Shown piece after piece: positions 7,287 to 15,250 of a stretch of 51,018 bases of DNA. Under the pieces are notes generated by a model, which was not told where the DNA came from, searched no databases, and worked only from the letters and a program-made list of their open reading frames with translations. The translations under genes were made by a program, and so were the position numbers. The DNA comes from Bacilli bacterium (GTDB lineage: Bacteria > Bacillota_I > Bacilli_A > ML615J-28 > CAG-313): assembly GCA_900752975.1 (NCBI GenBank), contig CAADXH010000118.1:1-51018 (forward strand), written 5' to 3'. How positions within the stretch are numbered: position 1 is the first letter of the stretch; every line of letters begins with the position of its first letter.

Positions 7287-7350
7287 TAGTTATAACCTAT
7301 GTTTTAATATTTTTTTAAATCAAAAAACTTTAAAGAGCAAAGCTATACAT
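7278..7350. repeat. Right cassette border, copy 2 (pairs with 5453-5525)
   Basis: 71 of 73 bases match copy 1. It ends in TATACAT at 7344-7350, after which the sequence enters the terminator of the next operon. Confidence 0.85.
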
Positions 7351-7355
7351 ACAAA

Positions 7356-7398
7356 AAGGTATACATTATTCCCATATAATAGGAACTATGTATACCTT
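7356..7398. terminator. Terminator of the DUF2089/DUF4097 operon
   Basis: AAGGTATACAT with its complement forms an 11-bp stem, extended inward with two mismatches. A T5 run follows on the minus strand, about 27 bp beyond the stop at 7425. Confidence 0.8.
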
Positions 7399-7424
7399 AT
7401 GTGATTGATAACTAGTTTTATATT

Positions 7425-8075
7425 TTATTCAAATTCCGGTTCATATTTCTGTGTTCTTTCAATATATTTGATTTTTCTTACTTCTAGGTTTTTAACCATT
7501 AAAACGGTACAATACGGAGAAATACCAACATACCCATTTATTAGAGGGGTTGGATCATGCATTTCCATGATTAATTTATCATCAACAAACAAAAAGATAT
7601 GATTGTTTATTGAGCCAAATTGCATTTTGACAAGTTCTCCAGGTTTGTAGTTATATAAGCTAGTACTAGCATAAAAACCATTGTCACCACATCTTTCAAG
7701 TCCAGCTTTACCTTCATACCAGCCATTTAAGCCACATACATATGAATCACCTAAATAATCAGTTGTTTCATCCCACTTGCTATGCCATACCGCATTAACA
7801 TCACGGGTTGCTGGTAACATCGTTTTTAGATATGTAGTTACAAGGATATTTCCTTCAAAAGGTGTACTAGTGTAAATAATACCACCTTGATTTTTTGGTT
7901 CTTCGCCAATTAAATAATCACCATCTAAATACCATTTGCCAGCCATTACTTTAAAGTATTCTTCTAACTTTTGATGTTGTTCAGTTAATTTACTAGCAGT
8001 AAAGTCAAATAATACTTCTGACTCATCAAAGATTATTTGTTTACCTAAGAGTAATAAGTTATTTTTCTTTTTCAT
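7425..8075 (-). CDS. Predicted concanavalin-A-like jelly-roll protein (DUF1080/DUF1961-like)
   Basis: A 216-residue protein without a signal peptide. After a short N-terminal segment the sequence alternates beta strands with aromatic and Gly-rich turns (FDFTASKL, GGIIYTSTPFEGNILVTTYLKT, FGSINNHIFLFVDDKLIMEMHDPTP, NGYVGISPY). This resembles the beta-sandwich of DUF1080/DUF1961 or LamG-type carbohydrate-related domains; the assignment is by pattern only. The frame opens upstream at 8177, but ATG 8075 is preferred: it shares one base with the stop of the preceding gene (TAATG), so translation is coupled. It is the last gene of the four-gene operon, ahead of a strong terminator. Substrate or ligand unknown. 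Confidence 0.7.
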   Translation of the reverse strand: MKKKNNLLLLGKQIIFDESEVLFDFTASKLTEQHQKLEEYFKVMAGKWYLDGDYLIGEEPKNQGGIIYTSTPFEGNILVTTYLKTMLPATRDVNAVWHSKWDETTDYLGDSYVCGLNGWYEGKAGLERCGDNGFYASTSLYNYKPGELVKMQFGSINNHIFLFVDDKLIMEMHDPTPLINGYVGISPYCTVLMVKNLEVRKIKYIERTQKYEPEFE

Positions 8076-8500
8076 TAGTCCGCTATAACACCAACGATAG
8101 GAAGTAGTAAGAACACTAACCATCCTGGATGCCATAAATTCCATACTAAGCCAAGTACCATAAATGCTATAAAGCATACTACTACGGTTAGACTCATAAC
8201 TAAGGCTTTTCCTTTTTTGGTAAACATATTTAAAATGATTTCACCTACTGGAATTAGTAAAAATACAGCCCATCCTGGATGCCATAAATTAAAACAAAAG
8301 CCTAACACAAAGAAAATAGTTGCACAAAGTAAGGGAAGTAAGGCTGAAAGTTTTCTAATTACTTTGCTTTTTGCTCTACCTATATTGATATGAACTCTGT
8401 TTCCTCCTGATCTGCCAAAATTAATTTCTACACCATTTTGTTCATAAGTTTCTTTTCCTGCTGTTTCTTCATATGTTTGATTGTTATTTTCTTCACTCAT
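8075..8500 (-). CDS. Small membrane protein with duplicated NLWHPGW hairpins
   Basis: 141 residues: a polar N-terminus (about 1-45), then four hydrophobic segments arranged as two similar halves. NLWHPGW occurs at 71-77 and again at 121-127, each preceded by VLG and followed by VFLL(I/L)P. The repeat is visible in DNA as a perfect 20-bp direct repeat (8121-8140 and 8271-8290, 150 bp apart), so the gene arose by internal duplication. Similar membrane proteins accompany DUF1700/DUF4097 genes in other Bacillota; no molecular function is known to me. It is co-transcribed with and coupled to its neighbours. Confidence 0.75.
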   Translation of the reverse strand: MSEENNNQTYEETAGKETYEQNGVEINFGRSGGNRVHINIGRAKSKVIRKLSALLPLLCATIFFVLGFCFNLWHPGWAVFLLIPVGEIILNMFTKKGKALVMSLTVVVCFIAFMVLGLVWNLWHPGWLVFLLLPIVGVIAD

Positions 8501-8512
8501 TGTTTTTTCCTC

Positions 8513-9349
8513 CTATTTAATCTCACAATAATTAATTTCGCCGCTGAAACTACGTGCTTTTTTTTCTTTAATCTTACCAGTTAAATTGATATCTCCACTA
8601 AATGTATTTAGTACCGCATAATCGCATTCAATGTATTTTGCTGAGGCATCACCACTAGTTGTTGATACTTTACATTCTTTAGCTTTTATTGAACCAAAAC
8701 TAATATCACCACTAACAGCACTAGTGTTAACTGTATCAGCAGTAATTTGATCAATATTAATATCACCTGATACACATTGCATTGTAAAGGTGTCACCACT
8801 AGCTTTATCAACACTAATATCACCACTAACATTACTTAAAGAAAGTCGTTTTACTTCAAGTTCACCATCTAGTTCAATATCACCTGACACGCTCGCAAGT
8901 ACAAGTTTATCGAAAGCAATATTATTACCAACTAATATTTCAATGTCGCTATCCATATAGCTCATTTTACCAGGATGATTAATGACAATTGAAATATTGT
9001 TTTCTGATTGATTGATCTTAGTGTATGGTTGTAACTCTTCATCAATATTGATAACTATTTTATCACCATCATTTCTTTTAACAATGATGTCTTCTGTCAC
9101 GCATCCCCTAACCTCTAAATTATATATCTTCCTATCAGTTTTAGTTTCTTCGTTTTTATTAACTTTGGTTGCTCTTGATGCAACTTCTTCAGGACTACCT
9201 AGCATTTCAATAGTTTCATCTAAGTTCATTCCTGCTTCTTTTGCAAGTTCAAATCTTCTTTCACATTTTCTTAAAATCGCATCACTATCTTCAACATTAT
9301 TTTCTTGTAATAAAACTTCTAATTTTTTTAAGTATTCTTCTTTAGTCAT
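8513..9349 (-). CDS. DUF1700-DUF4097 fusion (putative adhesin-fold / envelope-sensing protein)
   Basis: A 278-residue protein. Residues 1-75 (MTKEEYLKKLEVLL ... LGSPEEVASRA) match the helical DUF1700 domain. From about 90 onward comes a DUF4097-type right-handed beta solenoid with repeated (V/A/F)SGDI steps (ASVSGDIEL, SNVSGDISV, CVSGDINI, SAVSGDISF, TFSGDINL). There is no signal peptide or membrane helix, so it is likely cytoplasmic or membrane-associated through its partners. ATG 9349 is used because AAGGAGG, embedded in the end of the preceding gene, gives ideal spacing; an upstream in-frame start at 9385 lies inside that gene. Families of this type sit in operons linked to envelope stress, and the upstream DUF2089 gene is the probable regulator. 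Confidence 0.85.
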   Translation of the reverse strand: MTKEEYLKKLEVLLQENNVEDSDAILRKCERRFELAKEAGMNLDETIEMLGSPEEVASRATKVNKNEETKTDRKIYNLEVRGCVTEDIIVKRNDGDKIVINIDEELQPYTKINQSENNISIVINHPGKMSYMDSDIEILVGNNIAFDKLVLASVSGDIELDGELEVKRLSLSNVSGDISVDKASGDTFTMQCVSGDINIDQITADTVNTSAVSGDISFGSIKAKECKVSTTSGDASAKYIECDYAVLNTFSGDINLTGKIKEKKARSFSGEINYCEIK

Positions 9350-9350
9350 A

Positions 9351-9731
9351 TTATTCCTCCTTAAGCATTTCTTCTGCTTCATCAAATGTAATCTCTTTAT
9401 TTTTCAACATTTTATAAACCTCTTCTTTACTAGGTTTTTCTAACACAACTGTGTTTACTTTGTCAAATCCAAGTGCATTAATTAATTCATCAATATTCTT
9501 TTTAACTGTTGGATAAGAGATATTTAAGTCTTTTTCGATTAATTTAATATTACCCGCGTTCTTAATAAAGATTAACGCAAAGTTAATTTGAGCAGGTGTT
9601 AAATAATCAAACTTAGAAGGCACAAATTTTCCCCTAATTGTTGTTTCACAGTTTTTACAAGTAAGTTCAGTTACTTGAAGTCTTTCCCCACAACAAGGAC
9701 ATTTACCAATAATATTGTTTTCTTTTGTCAT
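9351..9731 (-). CDS. DUF2089 zinc-ribbon/HTH regulator
   Basis: A 126-residue protein with an N-terminal zinc ribbon (CPCC and CKNC, about 11-32) and a helix-turn-helix-like region (LTPAQINFALIFIKNAGNIKLIEKDL, then ISYPTVKKNIDELI; about 44-89), followed by an acidic helix (EEVYKMLKNKEITFDEAEEML). This fits DUF2089, a presumed transcriptional regulator family. ATG 9731 is chosen with GAGGTG 6 bp upstream; an in-frame GTG at 9740 would be too close to that site. It is the first gene of the operon, behind promoter 9750-9778, and is likely to bind the repeated sites at 9766-9821 and regulate itself. Confidence 0.85.
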   Translation of the reverse strand: MTKENNIIGKCPCCGERLQVTELTCKNCETTIRGKFVPSKFDYLTPAQINFALIFIKNAGNIKLIEKDLNISYPTVKKNIDELINALGFDKVNTVVLEKPSKEEVYKMLKNKEITFDEAEEMLKEE

Positions 9732-9749
9732 TATCATCACCTCACTAAT

Positions 9750-9778
9750 ATCATACTACAATAAATTAATTTTGTCAA
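9750..9778 (-). promoter_or_regulatory. Promoter of the DUF2089 operon
   Basis: A consensus -35 TTGACA (9773-9778) and -10 TATGAT (9750-9755) have 17-bp spacing. The leader is very short (about 12 nt). The -35 lies inside the first of three phased repeats. Confidence 0.85.
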
Positions 9779-9821
9779 CAAAAATGTTAATTTTATTAAT
9801 GTATTTATTAATTTTATTAAT
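9766..9821. promoter_or_regulatory. Three helically phased operator-like repeats
   Basis: TTAATTTTATTAAT occurs at 9787-9800 and 9808-9821, with a degenerate copy (TTAATTTTGTCAAC) at 9766-9779. All start exactly 21 bp apart, two helical turns, so a bound protein would lie on one face of the DNA over and behind the -35. A weak fourth copy begins at 9829. Confidence 0.6.
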
Positions 9822-9913
9822 TTTAAAATTAAAATATTTAATTTTGTCACTTGTTTTATTAAAAAAATTAATGTTATACTACTTTTTTAGTTTTAAGTTT
9901 TTTAAATAAATAA

Positions 9914-9955
9914 AAAAGTATATCACTAGGTCATTAACCTATATGATATACTTTA
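9914..9955. terminator. Terminator of the long surface-protein operon
   Basis: AAAGTATATCA pairs with its complement, with an inner TAGGT/ACCTA stem, and a T6 run follows on the minus strand about 17 bp beyond the stop at 9972. A-rich and T-rich flanks make it look bidirectional. Confidence 0.85.
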
Positions 9956-9971
9956 TTTTTTTAATTATTAA

Positions 9972-12900
9972 TTATTCAGTAACGATAGTACTCTTATTGA
10001 ATTTTACAATTAGATTACCTTTGCTATCAAATACTGAGAATTCTGGAGATGTTGCGGCTTTAGAAAGACTTTCTGCACCTGTAAATGTAACATTAGTATA
10101 TACTTTTGTTCCATATACAAAGATAACAAATTCAGTACTTGCAACACTATTATCAGAAACAGTAACAAAACGAGCATAGCCTTTGCCTAAGTTATGAGAC
10201 TTAGATTTTTCACCCATTGCTTTAGTTACACCACTAAAGAAGATATATTGGTCATTGCCAAGTTCTTCCTTATTTTGAGAATAGTTAACCGCAATAATTC
10301 CACTTAGTTGATCGAAATGACCAAAACGATAATTGCCATTACTTAGTTTGATTTTGAAGTTACCTGTTTCTTCATTATAATCATAAATAGTACCAACTAC
10401 ATTGCTTTCATTACTCTTAGTTTTACCATTTTCATCAACTTCAAATGTTTTATTATTAGTAATGTTAATATAAGAGTCACTTGAACCATAAACTTCAAAT
10501 CCAGTGTATTTACCATACATTGCGACTGCAGCTTTCCACTTACAATAAATTGTAGTATTTTGTTCAATTGTTGTTGCAGTATATTGAGTAGCAAATTCAG
10601 AATCTAAGTACCAGCCATCAAATACTAAGCCATTAGTAAATACAGGTTTAACAGGATTTATGGTATCACCAACACCATACTTAACATCAACTGTCTCTAA
10701 GCCGTTGCCATAAACAACAGTTAGAATTGCAGCTTCATCCCATTTAGCATATAGTGTTAATGTTTCAGTTGGAGTATATGTAGCACCAACAGCTTGGGTA
10801 AATTCTGCATCTAAATACCAACCTCTGAAAATGAATCCATCTATATCTGTTAAAGGAAGAGTAACTTGAATGTTCTTATTTAAAGTTTGGGCAGGAACTT
10901 CAGTTTTTCCAGCAGTATCAAAGGTAATTTCAACCATTGGTTTATTAATTGTATATGTGTAATCAGTTACACTAAGTGTTACTTCATAATATGTATTTTC
11001 AACGTATGCATCAATTGTATATGTAGAACCTTCAGCAACATTATAAACACCTTTTACACCATTTAAAGTAATTGCGTCAACACCATTTAAGATAACAGTA
11101 TTTTCACCATTTGTATATGTACCTTCATAACCATCTAGTTCTTGCATTGTTGTACCATCATAGCCAAATTTAGCAATTTGTGTACCATCATTTGCATAAA
11201 CGTATAATGTAGATGTAGTATAACAATCATCAGCAGCAACATCATTGTTGTTACCATCTTTAAATGAAACGTTCATAAATACTTGGTTCTTAAATACGAA
11301 GTATGAATAAGTTGTACCATTATATGTGTATTGAATAGCTCTTGTCATACCAGCATTCCAGTATGAAGCTGTAAAGTCATTTTGTGTAGCTTTAGTATCA
11401 AATGGGTTAAGGAATATTACTTCGCCAAATGTTGCTTTATCACCAGATTTGTAAGTCATAACAATAACGCCAGTTGTAAGATCTATATAACCTTTATATG
11501 CGTTCTTACCAGAAAGTATTGTTAATGTGCCTTGTTCAGGATTATAGTCTTCAATAGACACATCTCCACCATTAAATGGATAGCCTGTAGAAGGCGCTTT
11601 TCCGTAAGGGTCAACTTTTAAGATTGCAGCTGTTCTAGTATAAACAGAAGATGTAGAACCATTTTTATTAGTACCATAAAGTTCAACTGGTAAATAATCA
11701 TTATTATATGCAGGAGCAACTTCCCATTTAGCATAAATTGTTAAGTTATTTTCAATTACTGTACCACTAGTCCATACTGTACCTTCTTCAAATTCAGGAC
11801 TTGTATACCAACCAATGAACATATGTTTAGCGTATGTAGGCATACTAATTCTTACAACATCACCAACAGAATATCTAATTACTTTATTTTCTTCACCATT
11901 GTTATAAACAATTGTTAAATCAGCAGGATTAGAATGTTTAGCATATAATGTTACAGCTTCAGTTGGAACAAATGTACTAGGAACTGCTTTTGTGAATGCT
12001 TGATCAAAGAACCAACCATTAAATACATAATTTTCTTCAGTTGCATCTGGAAGACTTACTGCAACATTAATGTTAGCATTTATTGATGGAACATTTACAT
12101 GGCCTTCACCTACAACAAATGTAATTTCAACTGTAGGTTTATTCATTACGCATTCAGTACCATTTAATGTTAATTGATAATATTCAGCTTTTTCATTTAG
12201 ATATACATCAAAGCCATATGAAGCACCTTCAGCAGCAACAGTATAAGTACCAGTTTTACCATCATAAGTAATAACACCAGTACCGTCTAATACTACAGTT
12301 TCACTACCACATGTATAAGTACCAAAATATTTATCTAGAGCTTTTGTTTTTGTATTTTTACGGAAAGATTCACCTAATGATGCAAGAGCAATAATAATTT
12401 CATTTGTTGTAGCATCTCTAACAACAACTGTTTTAGAGTCTTGAACTTTTTCTACTGCAAGAGCATTACCAGCAGTATCTGATACAGTAACGTTTGAATA
12501 AATTCTATCACCATAAATTAGAATATCTTGAACACCTTTATTTGTAGTAAGAGTAACTAAACGAGCATAGTAACCAGTTAATGTTGAACCAGGTTTAGTA
12601 CAATTTAGTCCATAATGTGCATTAAAGATATTTGATTCTTGGGCTTTACTAAATAGATAGAAGTCAACACCAATTTCAGATTGTGAACTATAATGAGTTG
12701 CGATAACACCAGCTTCTTCATCAAACCATAGACCATAAGTCTTAGTTGAACCGCTCTTTTGCCATGTAATCTTTTGAGTAGTTGAATCATAAGAAACAAC
12801 TTTACCAGTAAATTTACCAGTGATATTACCATCAGCATCAATATTTAAATCTGCTTTATTAGAATTATTATTACCAGATGTAGTACCCCAAATTTCATTA

Positions 12901-15197
12901 CCTTTATATGAGCCATAATATGCTGGTAATTTTTCCCATTTAGCATAGATTGTTAAATTACTATCTTCTTCAGATACTTTGGCAGATTCTGATAAAGCAT
13001 CATTGTATTCTGCATCCAAATACCAACCAACAAATCTCATTAATGTTGTTTCAACAACAGTGTATTTAGGAAGGGCATCACCAATGACATCACCAGCACC
13101 AAGGTATAATACAGTTGGATCACCATCAACTACACCAACAAGATTAACAACAACTTTTGCTTTCCATTTAGCATATAATGTTACATTCTTAGTTGGAACA
13201 AAGTTTTCTTCAACAGCTTGTGTAAATTCTGCATCATAGAACCAACCTTTAAATGCTTGTAATTCATTTGTCAATGTTGGAAGTGCATATGCAATATTCT
13301 TATTAACGCTTACTGTTTCAACAGTACCATAGTTACCACCATCAAGCGTAATTTCAACCATTGGTTTAACTACGACTGCTTCTTTAGTTTCTTTATTTAA
13401 AGTAACTTCATAATATACATCACCAGCATATAAATGAGCTGTAAATGTTTCACCTTCAACAAGGCTATAAGTTCCTTGAACACCATTATATGTAGCAGTA
13501 CCAAAACCGCTAATTACAAGTGTATCAGAACCACTTACATAAGTTCCTTCAAATCCATCTACAACGACTTCTTTTTCACCATTGAATGCAAAGCCTTCAA
13601 TTAATTCACCCTTGCTATTTTTAACATATAAGTAAGGAGCATTATAACATGCATCTGCTTTTACTGCTTGTCCTGCAGCATCTTCAAATGTTACACCAAA
13701 GTATACAACACCTTTATAAATAAAGATTCTATATACAGTTTCACCATATGTGTATTCAATTGCCATTGCATTTTCCCAAGATGATGCTACAGCATTGTCT
13801 CCTGATGCTTGAGTTTCAAATGGAGTTAATAATAATACATTATTAAAATTATTACGATATACACGAACAATTAATCCACTTGCAAAATCAACATACGCAA
13901 CAAGCTTAGTTACATCATTGTAATCTAATGATAAATTACCATCTTCATCACTTACATAAGGCACTTGAGCATATTCTAGTAAACCAGTTTCAGGATTTAC
14001 CATTGTTATCATATTTAAACCACGGAATGGGAAAGCTTCAGCTTCGCCTTTACCAAATTTATTAAAAGTAACAGTGGCTTTATTCCATGAATCAATTGGA
14101 TAAACTACACCGTGTTTAAAACCTTCATTATCATCATTTGCATCAAACGCAAGATTTGAATAAGTTTTTCCATCATATGGAGCAACAAGTTTTTCTAAAA
14201 CAATTTTAACTTCACCATAAACTGAACTATAAACTTTACCACCAGCTGCGTTATAAGTAGGTTTTTCATCTTTAGTTAATGTCCATGTTTCTGCGTCAGT
14301 TAATGCCTCAAGAATAGCTGTTTCTTCTTCACCACAATGGCATTTTCTAACTGCCATACCAGTTGTACTTTCTGTAGGTTCTTCAGTAATTACCCAGCTA
14401 CCAAAAGTATGTCCTGTTGCTTCTAAAACAATTTTAACTTCACCATAAACTGATGTAAATACTTTTTCACCATCTACAGTACAAGTAGCAGAAACTTCTG
14501 ATTTAACAGTCCAAACAGTAGTATCTGTTAATACTGGAAGAGTAACTTTTTCTTCTTCACCACAGTGGCATTTTCTAACAGCTTCACCTTCAGTTGTTAG
14601 GGTTGGTTCTGTAACAATTGTCCAATCACCAAAAGTATGCCCTGTTGCGGGTAAAGTTTCAGCTTTCACTTCGCCATACACAGATGTATATGTGTTATAA
14701 CCAACTTCTAAACAAGTTGGAGCAGTTGAACTAGTTAATGACCATACAGTTTCATCATTTAATGTAGGAAGAACAACTTCTTCACTTTCACCATAGATAC
14801 AATTTCTAACAGCAGCACCTTCAGTTGTTAGGGTTGGTTTAACTGTAATTTCCCATTCACCATATTGATGTTCAGCTTTTTCTAATGTAATTGTAACACT
14901 ACCATAAATAGATGTATAAGTAGCACTACCTTTAGTTGAGCATGTAGGATCAACTCTTAATTCTGTATTTTCACTCCATACAGAGGAGTCTGATAATTTC
15001 GCGATAGCAACTTTTAATTCTCTACCACATTCACAAACTTTTACAACTTGTCCTTTTTCGGTCAAGGTTGGTTCAACTGTAATTTCCCAAGAACCATATT
15101 TATGAACATGAGTGCCTGATTCATTTGTACAAGATACAGTAGAAATCATTAGTAGAAAAGCAGCAACTATCACAAATAATAATTTACTACGCTTCAT
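9972..15197 (-). CDS. Large multi-repeat surface lipoprotein with InlB-type B repeats
   Basis: 1741 residues. The signal peptide ends in STVSC (lipid Cys23). Four tandem modules of about 75 residues follow (about 28-340), each starting H(K/T)(Y/F)G.W and containing a paired-Cys motif such as CHCGEE. The rest alternates three kinds of unit: calycin-like beta segments, a module of about 60 residues with GTY...G...GTY spacing present three times, and three pairs of InlB B-repeat (Flg_new) units ending GW(Y/F)xDxxF...LYAKW. It is secreted and membrane-anchored, with no catalytic motif recognised; a binding or adhesion role is inferred. It is the last gene before the terminator at 9914-9955, 53 bp after its neighbour and with no obvious promoter of its own. 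Confidence 0.88.
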   Translation of the reverse strand: MKRSKLLFVIVAAFLLMISTVSCTNESGTHVHKYGSWEITVEPTLTEKGQVVKVCECGRELKVAIAKLSDSSVWSENTELRVDPTCSTKGSATYTSIYGSVTITLEKAEHQYGEWEITVKPTLTTEGAAVRNCIYGESEEVVLPTLNDETVWSLTSSTAPTCLEVGYNTYTSVYGEVKAETLPATGHTFGDWTIVTEPTLTTEGEAVRKCHCGEEEKVTLPVLTDTTVWTVKSEVSATCTVDGEKVFTSVYGEVKIVLEATGHTFGSWVITEEPTESTTGMAVRKCHCGEEETAILEALTDAETWTLTKDEKPTYNAAGGKVYSSVYGEVKIVLEKLVAPYDGKTYSNLAFDANDDNEGFKHGVVYPIDSWNKATVTFNKFGKGEAEAFPFRGLNMITMVNPETGLLEYAQVPYVSDEDGNLSLDYNDVTKLVAYVDFASGLIVRVYRNNFNNVLLLTPFETQASGDNAVASSWENAMAIEYTYGETVYRIFIYKGVVYFGVTFEDAAGQAVKADACYNAPYLYVKNSKGELIEGFAFNGEKEVVVDGFEGTYVSGSDTLVISGFGTATYNGVQGTYSLVEGETFTAHLYAGDVYYEVTLNKETKEAVVVKPMVEITLDGGNYGTVETVSVNKNIAYALPTLTNELQAFKGWFYDAEFTQAVEENFVPTKNVTLYAKWKAKVVVNLVGVVDGDPTVLYLGAGDVIGDALPKYTVVETTLMRFVGWYLDAEYNDALSESAKVSEEDSNLTIYAKWEKLPAYYGSYKGNEIWGTTSGNNNSNKADLNIDADGNITGKFTGKVVSYDSTTQKITWQKSGSTKTYGLWFDEEAGVIATHYSSQSEIGVDFYLFSKAQESNIFNAHYGLNCTKPGSTLTGYYARLVTLTTNKGVQDILIYGDRIYSNVTVSDTAGNALAVEKVQDSKTVVVRDATTNEIIIALASLGESFRKNTKTKALDKYFGTYTCGSETVVLDGTGVITYDGKTGTYTVAAEGASYGFDVYLNEKAEYYQLTLNGTECVMNKPTVEITFVVGEGHVNVPSINANINVAVSLPDATEENYVFNGWFFDQAFTKAVPSTFVPTEAVTLYAKHSNPADLTIVYNNGEENKVIRYSVGDVVRISMPTYAKHMFIGWYTSPEFEEGTVWTSGTVIENNLTIYAKWEVAPAYNNDYLPVELYGTNKNGSTSSVYTRTAAILKVDPYGKAPSTGYPFNGGDVSIEDYNPEQGTLTILSGKNAYKGYIDLTTGVIVMTYKSGDKATFGEVIFLNPFDTKATQNDFTASYWNAGMTRAIQYTYNGTTYSYFVFKNQVFMNVSFKDGNNNDVAADDCYTTSTLYVYANDGTQIAKFGYDGTTMQELDGYEGTYTNGENTVILNGVDAITLNGVKGVYNVAEGSTYTIDAYVENTYYEVTLSVTDYTYTINKPMVEITFDTAGKTEVPAQTLNKNIQVTLPLTDIDGFIFRGWYLDAEFTQAVGATYTPTETLTLYAKWDEAAILTVVYGNGLETVDVKYGVGDTINPVKPVFTNGLVFDGWYLDSEFATQYTATTIEQNTTIYCKWKAAVAMYGKYTGFEVYGSSDSYINITNNKTFEVDENGKTKSNESNVVGTIYDYNEETGNFKIKLSNGNYRFGHFDQLSGIIAVNYSQNKEELGNDQYIFFSGVTKAMGEKSKSHNLGKGYARFVTVSDNSVASTEFVIFVYGTKVYTNVTFTGAESLSKAATSPEFSVFDSKGNLIVKFNKSTIVTE

Positions 15198-15250
15198 ATT
15201 TTTCTCCTTTTTTCTTTTTATATTTATTACATAGTTTCCTATGAAATAAC

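Noticed and set aside
9741..9913. Plus-strand gene in the A/T-rich gap upstream of the DUF2089 operon
   Set aside because: The open stretch encodes only low-complexity Leu/Ile/Phe sequence produced by the operator repeats and has no ribosome binding site.
15198..15250. Terminator between the 1441- and 1741-residue lipoprotein genes
   Set aside because: Only a 5-bp stem (CATAG/CTATG) without a T-run is present; read-through is more likely.
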